64,000 bases of DNA from G965230065 sp965230065 (GTDB lineage Bacteria; Bacteroidota; Bacteroidia; Cytophagales; Cyclobacteriaceae): NCBI GenBank assembly GCA_965230065.1, contig OZ245942.1, forward strand, positions 6,138,001 through 6,202,000. Direction: 5' to 3'. Made by a program: the position numbers and the translations under genes. Each line of letters begins with the position of its first letter. Within the stretch, counting starts at the first letter, position 1. The notes under the pieces were generated by a model. The model was not told where the DNA came from and did no database searches. It saw only the letters and a program-made list of their open reading frames with translations. This document shows, one piece after another, positions 9,540 to 16,862 of this stretch.

Positions 9540-9959
9540 TTAAATAAGGAAGGATTGAACGAGTACTGGTATATCACGTTCAATCAGCGGAGGGTCGTAA
9601 TATTTATACTTTGCTTTATCGGCTTTAGAAGCATTTGCACTGCTTGTAAAAGTTATAACAAAAGCAGCTACGAATTCTAAATTCAAAGAACTACCAATAA
9701 CCTGAGGTTTAAATTCATCTTCCAGCTCAAGAGATTGATACTCATTTTCACAACAAGGTTTTTTCTTGATTTGCTCTTCTTTTGACGAGCCGGTTTCACA
9801 ACTCTTGTCCATATCGGACATTCCGCAGTTTAATTTGGTATGACCGAGAACAAATTGTGATTCCACGGCTAAACCTCCACAATAATGAGTAGCTACTGCC
9901 AAACCGGAATTACCGATAAGCAAGATGAATAGTAGCGATATGGAGATTATTTTTTTCAA
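9540..9959 (-). CDS. HYC_CC_PP family secreted protein
   Basis: A 139-aa protein with a signal peptide (IISISLLFILLIGNSGLAVA) followed by THYCGG, then LNCGMSDMDKSC, KKPCCENEYQS, and a C-terminal YYDPPLIERDIPVLVQSFLI. The HYC, CC and PP signatures in this order define the HYC_CC_PP family, seen beside metal-efflux genes in Bacteroidota. It is the first gene of the CusABC unit, 101 bp before the pump start. A role as a periplasmic metal-binding protein is plausible but not established. A related protein closes the same unit (869-1360). Confidence 0.88.
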   Translation of the reverse strand: MKKIISISLLFILLIGNSGLAVATHYCGGLAVESQFVLGHTKLNCGMSDMDKSCETGSSKEEQIKKKPCCENEYQSLELEDEFKPQVIGSSLNLEFVAAFVITFTSSANASKADKAKYKYYDPPLIERDIPVLVQSFLI

Positions 9960-10123
9960 GAAGTTGATCTTCGTCCTTGTTAATAGTTTGTGAAACGTAA
10001 AATTAAGATTAAATGATTCCAGATTCTGTTCAATATCTTGTTTTAAATGTATGAAATTTCACTCCGACATACCTTCCTCTCCAAGGTAATACCGCCTTTA
10101 AGCAATTCATTCAACTGACACCT

Positions 10124-10714
10124 TTACTTTAATTTTTGCAATTTGAGGTGAAAATCCACAGAAACTGCATCTTTTACTTTTACAGCTCCAAATAATTTTT
10201 GTGGAGGTTGCAAGCCAAAATCAGAGAAATAGAATGTCCGGGTACCTTTGAGATGTTTACTCTTCTCGCTTTCCTCTTTAACAATACAAGAAACCGTATA
10301 GATTCTAGCCTCTCCTGCCAACGTAATTTCTACTTTCCCAAACAGTACGTTTTTGCGGGAAGGGTTCTCTTTTAACCCAATAAACCTGATGCTTATCTCT
10401 GGAAATTCATTTGCTTTGACTGTTTTGGCAAAATCACGGGTCATCATGGAATTATGGCAATCAAAACCAGATGATTTCATAACGATTTCACCACTGAGAG
10501 ACGAACTTTCAGAAGCTTGGGAACAGTCCTCCTTCATAATGTCTTCGCCTCCATAGCTTACAGAAAGACAATGAAACTCATTGATATTGGTGGCACCCAA
10601 TATTTCCAAACGACTCTTTCCTGTAACCTGCCAGCTTCTTTCCTGGCAATCTCCATTATTACAGGAAAGAAGTGTGTTAATATTTATTATTGCTACAAGT
10701 AAATTAAACAACAT
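10124..10714 (-). CDS. YceI-like lipoprotein
   Basis: A 196-aa protein. The N-terminus MLFNLLVAIININTLLSC ends in a lipobox (LLSC), suggesting a lipoprotein. The rest fits the YceI lipocalin fold: SWQVTGKSRLEILGATNINEF, a conserved HNSMMTRDFAKTVKANEFPEI block, and FSDFGLQPPQKLFGAVKVKD near the end. YceI proteins bind polyprenoid or amphiphilic ligands in the periplasm. A second, soluble YceI lies at 12250-12831 in the same transcription unit, so the pair may carry a lipid needed for envelope repair or electron transfer under metal stress (inference). It begins 24 bp after the stop of the 56-aa gene. Confidence 0.82.
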   Translation of the reverse strand: MLFNLLVAIININTLLSCNNGDCQERSWQVTGKSRLEILGATNINEFHCLSVSYGGEDIMKEDCSQASESSSLSGEIVMKSSGFDCHNSMMTRDFAKTVKANEFPEISIRFIGLKENPSRKNVLFGKVEITLAGEARIYTVSCIVKEESEKSKHLKGTRTFYFSDFGLQPPQKLFGAVKVKDAVSVDFHLKLQKLK

Positions 10715-10738
10715 TAGTTTTTATCGGTCCTGTTGTCA

Positions 10739-10909
10739 TCATGATGACTCGCGGTAACTATTCTCAAACTTTTCTTTATACCATTGATCTAGTAAATCCG
10801 CTTTCTCATCAGTAAGAGATATCAAGGCTTTTTCATACTCCTTTCTTAAAAGCGTTTTATCAAAACTCACTTTTTTAAGAATCTCTTTGCAGTATTCAAG
10901 CTTATCCAT
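10739..10909 (-). CDS. 56-aa conserved-type small protein between porin and YceI
   Basis: Read directly from the minus strand: ATG 10909-10907, stop TGA 10741-10739, 56 aa, starting MDKLEYCKEILKKVSFDKTL and ending WYKEKFENSYRESS. It is charged and helical, with no signal or membrane segment, so cytoplasmic, with a single Cys. It resembles a small family I recognise from other Cytophagales genomes by its pattern (MDKLxYCxxxLxKVSFDxxLxxKEYxKA...LxxWxxxxF), but I know of no function. It sits 58 bp after the porin and 24 bp before the YceI lipoprotein, on the same strand, so it is probably co-transcribed. Codon use is ordinary and the frame fits the gap without overlaps. Confidence 0.68.
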   Translation of the reverse strand: MDKLEYCKEILKKVSFDKTLLRKEYEKALISLTDEKADLLDQWYKEKFENSYRESS

Positions 10910-10967
10910 TATTCAAATGAGTGTTCAGAAAAGTGCCGGAAATAGCATCCGGCACATCTTCCCCTGT

Positions 10968-12236
10968 TTAAAAGCTAATTACTGCCTCAATGTTGATACC
11001 ATCAAATTCGCCTCCATTATATTTGGTACCTGTCCAGCCTTCACCTTCATATTTTTGATTTACATATTCCAGCTTGGCCATTACGTTTTTGGTCATATAC
11101 CAGCCACCTCCTATATTCAGGCGATTTATTTCTTGTGTTAGAGCATTTTCTACCATTTCTCCGGAAACGGTATTGTATCGTCCTCCCAGATAAAACTGTT
11201 CCGTACTTCCAAAACGATAAAGAAGTTCTCCTGCTAACTGTGTAAAAGCTCCTCCTCCTTGATCGTCACTGTTTGAGGCTACCTCGTATATACCAAAAAA
11301 TTCCAAACCTTTATATTTGATAAACGGGTTGATCTGAATAGCAGTTAATTCTCGGAATCTTGGGTTGAATCGTCCTTCAAAAGGCCCTCCATCACCATCT
11401 AAGGTCTCCATTACATTATAATATCTGCTCCCGGCACGGTCTCCACCATAAATCCAACTACCTGTAGTGGTTCCTTTGTTAATATACCAGGAGCCTGTCA
11501 AACGCAATCTGAAATCATCATTTAACTGGTTATCATAACCCAGTTTTCCGAAAAAGGAAGCTTTGTTGTCAGAGTTGTCATTGACTACTACATTTTGATT
11601 CAATTTACCATTAGTTATTCCAATGACTCCCAAAAAACCATTTTTCATAATAGTAAGCTCACCGAAAGCCTCGGTAGAAAAAGCATCCATGATATAATTG
11701 CCTACAAAGGGGTTAAAAATGGCCCGTGCATTATCACTTCTTCTGAAATGGGCATCTCCATAATTGAACTCGTCCAAGCCAATGGTTATACGGGCTACAT
11801 CCATAAAATCTTGCAAAAAACCCGGTTTTATAAAGTCCAATTTGTCAATTTGAAGATAACCTCCTTTTACCCATGCCTCCCGATGGTTTTGAGAAGATAG
11901 ATAAGTTCTCAAATGCATTCTCAATCCATCATATAGCTGGACATCAATGTTGAGGTTGGCTGTAGGAAGATTAAAATTTGTCCCCAATTCTACCAGGCTG
12001 TCCAATGAGTTGGTTTGGTTTATACTTTGGAACTGCATGGCAAAATCACCTCCGATACGTACTTTAACTCCATCAAACCCTACGGTATCTTGCATGGAAG
12101 GTTCAAATACATTAAGCCCGGCTTTATCATTAGGCCGGAAATACTGTAGGGCAGGCTGCTGCGCATATGCTACACCTGTTGTAAGAAGCACCAGTGAAAG
12201 TATGGTGGCTCTATACCAATTGTTGCTCGTTTTCAT
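10968..12236 (-). CDS. Outer-membrane porin (phosphate-selective porin-like)
   Basis: A 422-aa beta-barrel protein: signal peptide (ILSLVLLTTGVAYAQQ), alternating hydrophobic strands throughout, and a C-terminal strand ending ...FDGINIEAVISF with terminal Phe, as barrel-insertion signals require. Features such as LRTYLSSQNHREAWVKGGY and ARITIGLDEFNYGDAHFRRSDN resemble the OprO/OprP-type porins of Bacteroidota. It would let a small ion or solute across the outer membrane. It follows the YceI gene by 13 bp and precedes the 56-aa gene, so it is part of a four-gene unit. The solute is unknown; its place in the metal block suggests a stress or respiration link, but that is only context. Confidence 0.8.
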   Translation of the reverse strand: MKTSNNWYRATILSLVLLTTGVAYAQQPALQYFRPNDKAGLNVFEPSMQDTVGFDGVKVRIGGDFAMQFQSINQTNSLDSLVELGTNFNLPTANLNIDVQLYDGLRMHLRTYLSSQNHREAWVKGGYLQIDKLDFIKPGFLQDFMDVARITIGLDEFNYGDAHFRRSDNARAIFNPFVGNYIMDAFSTEAFGELTIMKNGFLGVIGITNGKLNQNVVVNDNSDNKASFFGKLGYDNQLNDDFRLRLTGSWYINKGTTTGSWIYGGDRAGSRYYNVMETLDGDGGPFEGRFNPRFRELTAIQINPFIKYKGLEFFGIYEVASNSDDQGGGAFTQLAGELLYRFGSTEQFYLGGRYNTVSGEMVENALTQEINRLNIGGGWYMTKNVMAKLEYVNQKYEGEGWTGTKYNGGEFDGINIEAVISF

Positions 12237-12249
12237 AATTATCTGAATT

Positions 12250-12831
12250 TTAGTTTATTAATTTAAAAGTTGCTTCAAAAGAAATTTGTAGTTCATCGCC
12301 AGTTTTGATTGTTCCAAACATGACTTTTGGAGGGTCAATTTTATATTGTGTGAAAGTGATGGGAAATCCCCCGCTAAAAAGAATCGCCCCCTCCGAAACC
12401 TTGTAATTGACTTGAAGCAGAATCACGCGAGCGGTTCCGGCAATAGTGATTTTACCTTCTGCCTTGATCATTTGACCTGTAATGTTTTCTACCTTCGTCA
12501 GTTCAAAATGTATTTGCGGATATTGCTTTGCCAGGAGTGCCTCATAAGCATTGTCGTCCATGCTTCCTTTGCCACTTTTTAAGGAAATAACAGGCAGGTT
12601 GACAGCTAATGAGTTGATATCTGTGATCTTGTCGGCATTCAATTCAATCTTTGCATTGCCCGTGGCTTTATCAGATATCATGTCCCAATCATGAATGGTA
12701 GAAGTACCTTCTACCTTCAACTGCTGATCAGAAGAAAGTACATAGCTTTGTTGCGCTATTGACTGTCTGCCCGCCATTAGCGAAATAGCCAGCACCAGAA
12801 CCCAACCATATTTTTTAATGTATCTCATCAC
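12250..12831 (-). CDS. YceI family periplasmic protein
   Basis: A 193-aa protein with signal peptide (VLVLAISLMAGRQSIAQQ) and a full YceI domain: YVLSSDQQLKVEGTSTIHDW at the start, SLKSGKGSMDDNAYEALLAKQYPQIHF in the middle, and FPITFTQYKIDPPKVMFGTIKTGDEL near the end. The YceI fold is a lipocalin-like barrel that binds isoprenoid chains. It is the first gene of the YceI-porin-56aa-YceI unit. A perfect TACTTTTG -7 box lies about 80 bp upstream of its ATG. Confidence 0.88.
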   Translation of the reverse strand: MMRYIKKYGWVLVLAISLMAGRQSIAQQSYVLSSDQQLKVEGTSTIHDWDMISDKATGNAKIELNADKITDINSLAVNLPVISLKSGKGSMDDNAYEALLAKQYPQIHFELTKVENITGQMIKAEGKITIAGTARVILLQVNYKVSEGAILFSGGFPITFTQYKIDPPKVMFGTIKTGDELQISFEATFKLIN

Positions 12832-13161
12832 TTACTCATTTTAGTCTTATAATCATGTCATATAGGTCTTTTTGAGAATGCATGATTATTATCTCTTTAG
12901 AAAATTCCTTCAAAAGTATTTAGACAAGCTTGAGTAAGCTGTATAGTATTATGTCTATTATGTATGAATTCTTGTTTTGAAAGGGCTGAATGAAAAATAT
13001 TGATTTGCCCTGCCTGCTAAAAGTGAATCCGAACGAATGCCAATATCAGGAATGGAGGGTGTGAAAGAAGATGAGCAGGTACAATGGTCTAAATACAGCT
13101 GGTTATATCTAAGGAGTTTTTATTCTGAAACTGTTAGATGGGAATAGCATTGATTTCATCT
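12832..13161. other. 330-bp spacer with no recognised gene
   Basis: The spacer lies between the second MerT-like gene and the YceI unit. I see the candidate promoter for the YceI unit at 12911-12918 and nothing else I can name. A short plus-strand reading (NPNECQYQEW around 13021) is interrupted by stops and matches no family I know. Confidence 0.4.
12911..12918 (-). promoter_or_regulatory. Candidate -7 box for YceI-porin unit
   Basis: On the minus strand this reads TACTTTTG, a perfect match to the Bacteroidota TAnnTTTG -7 element, 80 bp upstream of the ATG at 12831. No TTG is found 19-22 bp upstream of it, so the call is weak. Confidence 0.3.
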
Positions 13162-13503
13162 TCACCAGAATAGATTGGAAAAATAGTTCAAAACAAACAT
13201 AGAAAGTACAACCAGAGTAGTAATCCACAAAAAAATCTTGCTCGGCATATTTTTATTTTTTCCATTTTTACAATTCTCACAGCTTTGAGTTTTCCTCTTC
13301 GGAGGGTAGGTTTTATATAATGTAAAACCCAGTGACAAAAAGGCAACAGCATACAAATAAGGCTGCATCGGGTGCAGCCAAGAGAACCACGAGAATGCGC
13401 CTGATACACCTGCTATGGTAGTGAGTATGGCAGGCCCCCAGCAACAAAAGAATGGGGCAATGGCAGAAACCAGGCTTAGACTTAACAAGGTATTTTTCTT
13501 CAT
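13162..13503 (-). CDS. MerT-like small inner-membrane transporter
   Basis: A 113-aa protein with three membrane helices. TM1 carries FFCCWGPAI, the vicinal Cys pair that in MerT accepts Hg(II) from the periplasm. It is followed by GVSGAFSWFSWLHPMQPYLYAVAF, also MerT-like; the same block (GIASSFSWMEPFRPYLIG) occurs in the MerTP protein at 18824. A cytoplasmic loop holds SCENCKNGK, and a third helix closes the protein. Unlike MerTP it has no fused HMA domain, but a separate periplasmic HMA protein is encoded just upstream (10 bp). Expected role: inward passage of a thiophilic metal. It is the last gene of the CsoR-linked unit. Confidence 0.82.
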   Translation of the reverse strand: MKKNTLLSLSLVSAIAPFFCCWGPAILTTIAGVSGAFSWFSWLHPMQPYLYAVAFLSLGFTLYKTYPPKRKTQSCENCKNGKNKNMPSKIFLWITTLVVLSMFVLNYFSNLFW

Positions 13504-13513
13504 AAGTATTCTG

Positions 13514-14005
13514 TTAAGATTTTAATACTTCAATAATCATGATATCCCATTTACCACTTAACTGACCATCCTCTTCGTCTTTTACCCATCCTTTTATCCG
13601 AATCTTACCGGGGTTGAGCTTTGTTAGTATGTCACTGGGAGTATCATCGCTTACAATGAATGTTTCTTCATTGACCTTAACTTTCCATTCATCTCCCTCT
13701 TTATGAAGTTCTCCCCTTAAAGTAATCTCTGCATTTCTGGCAGAAAATCCATTGTTCTTCACTTCTTTCTGGATTTTTTGCAAGGTGAGTTTATTGCCGG
13801 TAGCAAGCGTAAGATAAGCTTTGCCGTCATTGAGGCTTACTTTTACACTTTCCAGCCCACCCATTCTCTTGAGTCCACGCTCCAGGCCATAGGCACAAGG
13901 TGCACAATCCATTCCAAAGACCTCCTGATCTACTTTGATCAACTGAGCCATTGCTCCGCTCAAACTAAAAATTGTCAACAATGCTATTATTCCTAATCTT
14001 TTCAT
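13514..14005 (-). CDS. Periplasmic HMA-domain (MerP-like) protein
   Basis: Start at ATG 14005 (163 aa) leaves a clean signal peptide (MKRLGIIALLTIFSLSGAMAQ). The longer frame from 14035 would overlap the end of the preceding gene. The HMA domain covers about residues 22-92, with the metal site in FGMDCAPCAYGLERGL (CxxC). The C-terminal 70 residues (DEWKVKVNEETFIVSDD, GKIRIKGWVKDEEDGQL) form a second beta-rich domain with no cysteines that I do not recognise. It is likely a periplasmic metal carrier serving the MerT-like proteins at 13162 and 14872 and the barrel at 14026. Confidence 0.83.
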   Translation of the reverse strand: MKRLGIIALLTIFSLSGAMAQLIKVDQEVFGMDCAPCAYGLERGLKRMGGLESVKVSLNDGKAYLTLATGNKLTLQKIQKEVKNNGFSARNAEITLRGELHKEGDEWKVKVNEETFIVSDDTPSDILTKLNPGKIRIKGWVKDEEDGQLSGKWDIMIIEVLKS

Positions 14006-14025
14006 TTTCTTCTGTTTTTTAAAGT

Positions 14026-14862
14026 TTATAACCAATAACTAATGTTCATTGAAAGCCTGTATTCCTCTTTTGGACCCTGTATTACATCCTGGTAGACCGG
14101 AAATAATGCTCCAAAGGATATGCCCCAGGCTCCATAAAGCCCCAGAAATGAAGGGCCAAGCATAACTTTTTTCCCTCTTTGATCAACGGGGGTAAGCTGA
14201 CCTTCACTGGTATTAGCTCCGGGGAACTCTGCCAGCGATTCCACAAATACCCTCCAGTCCGGCTTTGGATAATCGCCCATAAAAATGTTTGGTCGATAAC
14301 CTACTACCAGACTTGCGTAAGGCAGGTCGCCTAATTGATCATTGCCTTCCTCAAAATAATATTGATAACCACCACCTACCCAGGCATACCAGGTACGGGA
14401 AGCATAGCCGGTAGAGATCGCTCCATGAATGGAATTGCTTACATTGATACCACTCCTGGTTTCTTCAGTAGGTGTCGAAACACTTAAAATAGCTGTGGAT
14501 TCAAAACGCTTGCCAACGCCAAATGCATTGGAGAAGAAACGGTACCATACCGATGCTTCTATGTCGCCATTTGCCGGCATGTTGCTGTTACTTCTTGTTC
14601 TGGGTGCTTCAGACAATCTGTTGACCATGGTGGGTGTGGTGATATTAATTTGCAGATCTTCTGTCACGCCATACGACCAGATGTACCTAAGCATAAACGA
14701 CTGATCATCTTCGGTAGCCAGGCTCATAGCTGCTGCATTAAAGTCAAATCCTCCTTTTGCCAATGTGGGGGTTTGTAAACCATAAAGGGGTCCGTGTCCC
14801 TGAGCGCTGACCTTAGAAATGGCTGTAATAGTTAGTAATATTAAAAAGGCTGTTCTTTTCAT
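14026..14862 (-). CDS. Outer-membrane beta-barrel of the Csp/MerT unit
   Basis: A 278-aa protein with signal peptide (AFLILLTITAISKVSAQG) and barrel-like alternating strands ending in YRLSMNISYWL. GHGPLYGLQTPTLAKGGFDF at the mature N-terminus and LRYIWSYGVTEDLQINITTP resemble transporter-type barrels annotated as MetA-pathway phenol degradation or generic transporters. It begins 9 bp after the MerT-like gene and is followed by the periplasmic HMA gene. In this setting it may admit a metal or metal complex across the outer membrane; no direct sequence feature proves that. Confidence 0.75.
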   Translation of the reverse strand: MKRTAFLILLTITAISKVSAQGHGPLYGLQTPTLAKGGFDFNAAAMSLATEDDQSFMLRYIWSYGVTEDLQINITTPTMVNRLSEAPRTRSNSNMPANGDIEASVWYRFFSNAFGVGKRFESTAILSVSTPTEETRSGINVSNSIHGAISTGYASRTWYAWVGGGYQYYFEEGNDQLGDLPYASLVVGYRPNIFMGDYPKPDWRVFVESLAEFPGANTSEGQLTPVDQRGKKVMLGPSFLGLYGAWGISFGALFPVYQDVIQGPKEEYRLSMNISYWL

Positions 14863-14871
14863 CGTATTATT

Positions 14872-15273
14872 TTAAAGTCCTAAAAATTGTTGAATTGGTA
14901 GTAGCAGGTAAGCTGAGAATAGTCCGAGAAGGTATAAACCAAAGGATATCCATAAGATAATTTTACTCCAACGGGCAGCTGTATCACAAGGTGTTTCATT
15001 ACCAAATTCGTCTATTTCACACTCCTTGTCTCTGCGGCCATAAAACAGCCAAAAGTTAAAACCGATCAAAATACCTGCTGCCAGAAAAGTCCATTCCTTG
15101 TACTTGCTCAGCCAGATCAATGCCGGAAAGTCCGAAACCATTCCTGCCACTACCGCTCCCATCCCTACTGCCACCAGTAATGATGGAAGGGCACAGCACA
15201 GTAAGGTGGATACTGATGTAAACAAGGAAGCTATGCTGACGAAATCCTGCTTGAGTGATTTTAAGACATCCAT
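14872..15273 (-). CDS. MerT-like membrane protein with CC-containing TM helix
   Basis: Start chosen at ATG 15273 (133 aa, MDVLKSLKQDFVSIASLFTSVS), 4 bp after the Csp stop. The longer frame from 15468 runs through the Csp gene and is a shadow. It has three or four membrane helices. The first carries STLLCCALPSLLVAVGMGAVVAG, a vicinal Cys pair placed as in MerT/MerC-type mercury carriers. A loop has CEIDEFGNETPC. It is predicted to bring a thiophilic metal across the inner membrane towards the cytosolic Csp protein encoded directly before it. MerT, MerC or another member of this loose superfamily cannot be separated by eye. Confidence 0.78.
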   Translation of the reverse strand: MDVLKSLKQDFVSIASLFTSVSTLLCCALPSLLVAVGMGAVVAGMVSDFPALIWLSKYKEWTFLAAGILIGFNFWLFYGRRDKECEIDEFGNETPCDTAARWSKIILWISFGLYLLGLFSAYLLLPIQQFLGL

Positions 15274-15277
15274 AAGA

Positions 15278-15604
15278 TTATGCCGCCATTTTAACGCAGC
15301 TTTCTGCGCAGGCTGCACATTTTTCCGCACACTGCTTGCACACCTCACTGTCAAATTTGCCGCACTCTTCTGCACAAGCCTTGCAAAGATCCACGCAAAT
15401 AGCACATACCCTGCTGGCGTAGTCGGATTGGGAAGCCAGCATCTGTACGCATGCCGTACACAAGGCAATACATTCCAGGCAAAGCTGGTGGCACTTTTTC
15501 ATGTCCGGCTCGCCTAAGTGCTGATCCAGACAGATGCGTGCTGCGGTGATACATGCGTTACAATTGTCAATGCATTGTTGTAAATCATTACTCAATGGTT
15601 TCAT
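15278..15604 (-). CDS. Csp-type four-helix copper storage protein
   Basis: A 108-aa protein with 19 cysteines arranged as CxxxC/CxxC along helices (CIDNCNAC, CHQLCLECIALCTAC, CVDLCKACAEEC, CKQCAEKCAACAESC). This is the four-helix-bundle Cys-rich family (DUF326) of the copper storage proteins Csp1/Csp3, which hold many Cu(I) ions inside the bundle. No signal peptide is present, so it should act in the cytosol like Csp3, not the exported Csp1. It lies 79 bp after the thioredoxin-fold gene and 4 bp before a MerT-like gene. The link to MerT-like carriers suggests that other soft metals might also be bound. Confidence 0.93.
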   Translation of the reverse strand: MKPLSNDLQQCIDNCNACITAARICLDQHLGEPDMKKCHQLCLECIALCTACVQMLASQSDYASRVCAICVDLCKACAEECGKFDSEVCKQCAEKCAACAESCVKMAA

Positions 15605-15683
15605 GATTTTTGTGATTTAAATGAATTCCCTTGCCAGCACGGCAGCAAGGGAAAATATAATGTAAGCCGTGCCTTACTTGTTT

Positions 15684-15953
15684 TTACCCTTGTCCTATAC
15701 CCGCTTTGATCAGCTCTTCTTTAGAAATCCCCTGGTTTTCACAGCAGGATAAAAGTGAGCCATTCACAGCAATAGCAGGTACTTTTTTGATCCCATATTC
15801 TTCCAGCTTGCTCAGACAGGTCTTGTCTTCACACTGCTTCACCAAATCATAAATGGTGATATCGCATTGCTCACAAGCCAGGTCTTTCACCACTTGAACT
15901 ACCGGGTCGCAAACAGGGCAGTTTGCTGTAAATATTTCTACTTGTCTTTTCAT
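15684..15953 (-). CDS. Cys-rich thioredoxin-fold protein
   Basis: Start at ATG 15953 (89 aa, MKRQVEIFTANCPVCDPVV) gives the usual beta-1 strand start; an in-frame ATG at 15977 would add 8 residues. It has the thioredoxin-like CPVC active-site motif on helix 1 and cis-Pro KKVPAIAVNGSLL. In addition it has CEQC, CEDKTC and SCC, eight cysteines in all. No signal peptide. It may act as a cytosolic thiol carrier or reductase that passes metal to, or keeps reduced, the Csp protein encoded next. It is the first gene of the CsoR-linked unit, with a promoter/operator 60-95 bp upstream. Confidence 0.83.
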   Translation of the reverse strand: MKRQVEIFTANCPVCDPVVQVVKDLACEQCDITIYDLVKQCEDKTCLSKLEEYGIKKVPAIAVNGSLLSCCENQGISKEELIKAGIGQG

Positions 15954-16014
15954 CTTTTCCACTTTTAAAATGTTCATTTTATATTTTAGAGATTCTCTCC
16001 GGATAAGAACAATT

Positions 16015-16047
16015 CAAAGGTAAGTTCGGGGGTGGGGTGGTAGCCAA
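16015..16047 (-). promoter_or_regulatory. Promoter with CsoR-type operator for trx-csp unit
   Basis: On the minus strand: TTG (16047-16045), a 22-bp spacer containing TACCACCCCACCCCC, then TACCTTTG (16022-16015), a perfect Bacteroidota -7 box. The C/G tract in the spacer is of the kind bound by CsoR/RcnR/FrmR repressors. The same layout with the same spacer length is found before csoR (16863-16895). Transcription would start about 55 bp before the ATG at 15953. Confidence 0.65.
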
Positions 16048-16071
16048 GGATAAATAGCTAGAAAATTTGAT

Positions 16072-16378
16072 TTATTTTTTTGTGAGGATAAAGGTTAATA
16101 TAGGAAGCAGGAAAATGGACAAAAACGGAGAAAGGCTGATATTTGTGAAGGGTAGTAAGGGCATTGACTCATCATATTGCCACAAGCCCAAGATCAGCGC
16201 AATTTTTTCAGCCGCGATAGATACCAAGGCACTATAGGCTAAGGTTGTAGCGACTTTCGCTGCAGTAAAGCAATGTATCCAGCCTGTATTTTTGAAAATA
16301 GCGGCTACTAAAAAAATATACCAGAAAAATTAGCAGCGCCTCCCCTAATGCACAGAGCAGAAAATATATCTGCCTCAT
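16072..16378 (-). pseudogene. Frameshifted small multi-TM protein
   Basis: The minus-strand reading from ATG 16378 gives MRQIYFLLCALGEALLIFLVYFF. The frame is then lost, and a second frame continues the protein with VAAIFKNTGWIHCFTAAK..., then LAYSALVSIAAEKIALILGL, WQYDESMPLLPFTNISLSP and LLPILTFILTKK to TAA at 16074-16072. The join falls in a run of seven A (16310-16316); the total of 307 nt is one base over 102 codons, so a single inserted base explains it. Intact, it would be about 101 aa with three membrane helices. It is the only gene after csoR in that unit. The family resembles small Bacteroidota membrane proteins of unknown role. It could be a true decayed gene or a sequencing error in a homopolymer. 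Confidence 0.72.
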
Positions 16379-16473
16379 CCATTCAGTGTAATTCGCATAC
16401 AGGGAAAAACCACAGGTTCTCTCAGAGAAAACTCAAGATGAAGCCTGTAGTAGCCATGAATAAGTAAACTGAC

Positions 16474-16845
16474 TTATTCGTTCTCCTTGCCATTACCTGA
16501 GCCTATACGTTGTTTTAATTCAGCAATCTCCTTCATCATAGTGGTGAGATTGTCTAGTTGCAGATTGGGAAACTGTTGTCGGATAAATTCTATGCGGTCT
16601 TCGTAACCACAATTGCCGGGACAGGCTTCAACGGTTTCCGAAATTTTAATGGCAAGAGCTTTCCGGTAGGCTTCATCCAGTAATAAATAATGGGCCTTAT
16701 CAAGTCCTTTTTGCGCAGCTTTGAACTGTAGTAGAATTTTTTCCGGATCCTTTCCTTCATCCAGCATTTTTATCAAACCTTCTACCTGCCCTTTGATGCT
16801 TTGCAATCGTGTTTTTATATCCTTTGTTAGGTCTTTGGGTATCAT
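16474..16845 (-). CDS. CsoR/RcnR-family transcriptional repressor, atypical ligand set
   Basis: A 123-aa all-helical DUF156 protein: TRLQSIKGQVEGLIKMLDEG (helix 1 and start of 2), ILLQFKAAQKGLDKAHYLLLDEAYRKALA, then a C-terminal addition EACPGNCGYEDRIEFIRQQF and a coiled tail. Compared with M. tuberculosis CsoR, the three Cu(I) ligand positions are changed: Cys36 to Pro, His61 to Glu, Cys65 to Lys. A CPGNC pair in the added region may provide new ligands. It likely represses its own promoter and the trx-csp unit through a shared C/G-tract operator. Calling it a copper sensor would be unsafe; another inducer is possible. Confidence 0.85.
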   Translation of the reverse strand: MIPKDLTKDIKTRLQSIKGQVEGLIKMLDEGKDPEKILLQFKAAQKGLDKAHYLLLDEAYRKALAIKISETVEACPGNCGYEDRIEFIRQQFPNLQLDNLTTMMKEIAELKQRIGSGNGKENE

Positions 16846-16862
16846 AATACTTAGCGTTTTGT

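Noticed and set aside
14872..15468. 198-aa reading frame starting MPCVRHAYRCW
   Set aside because: Its first 65 residues are an off-frame reading of the Csp gene. The real start is ATG 15273.
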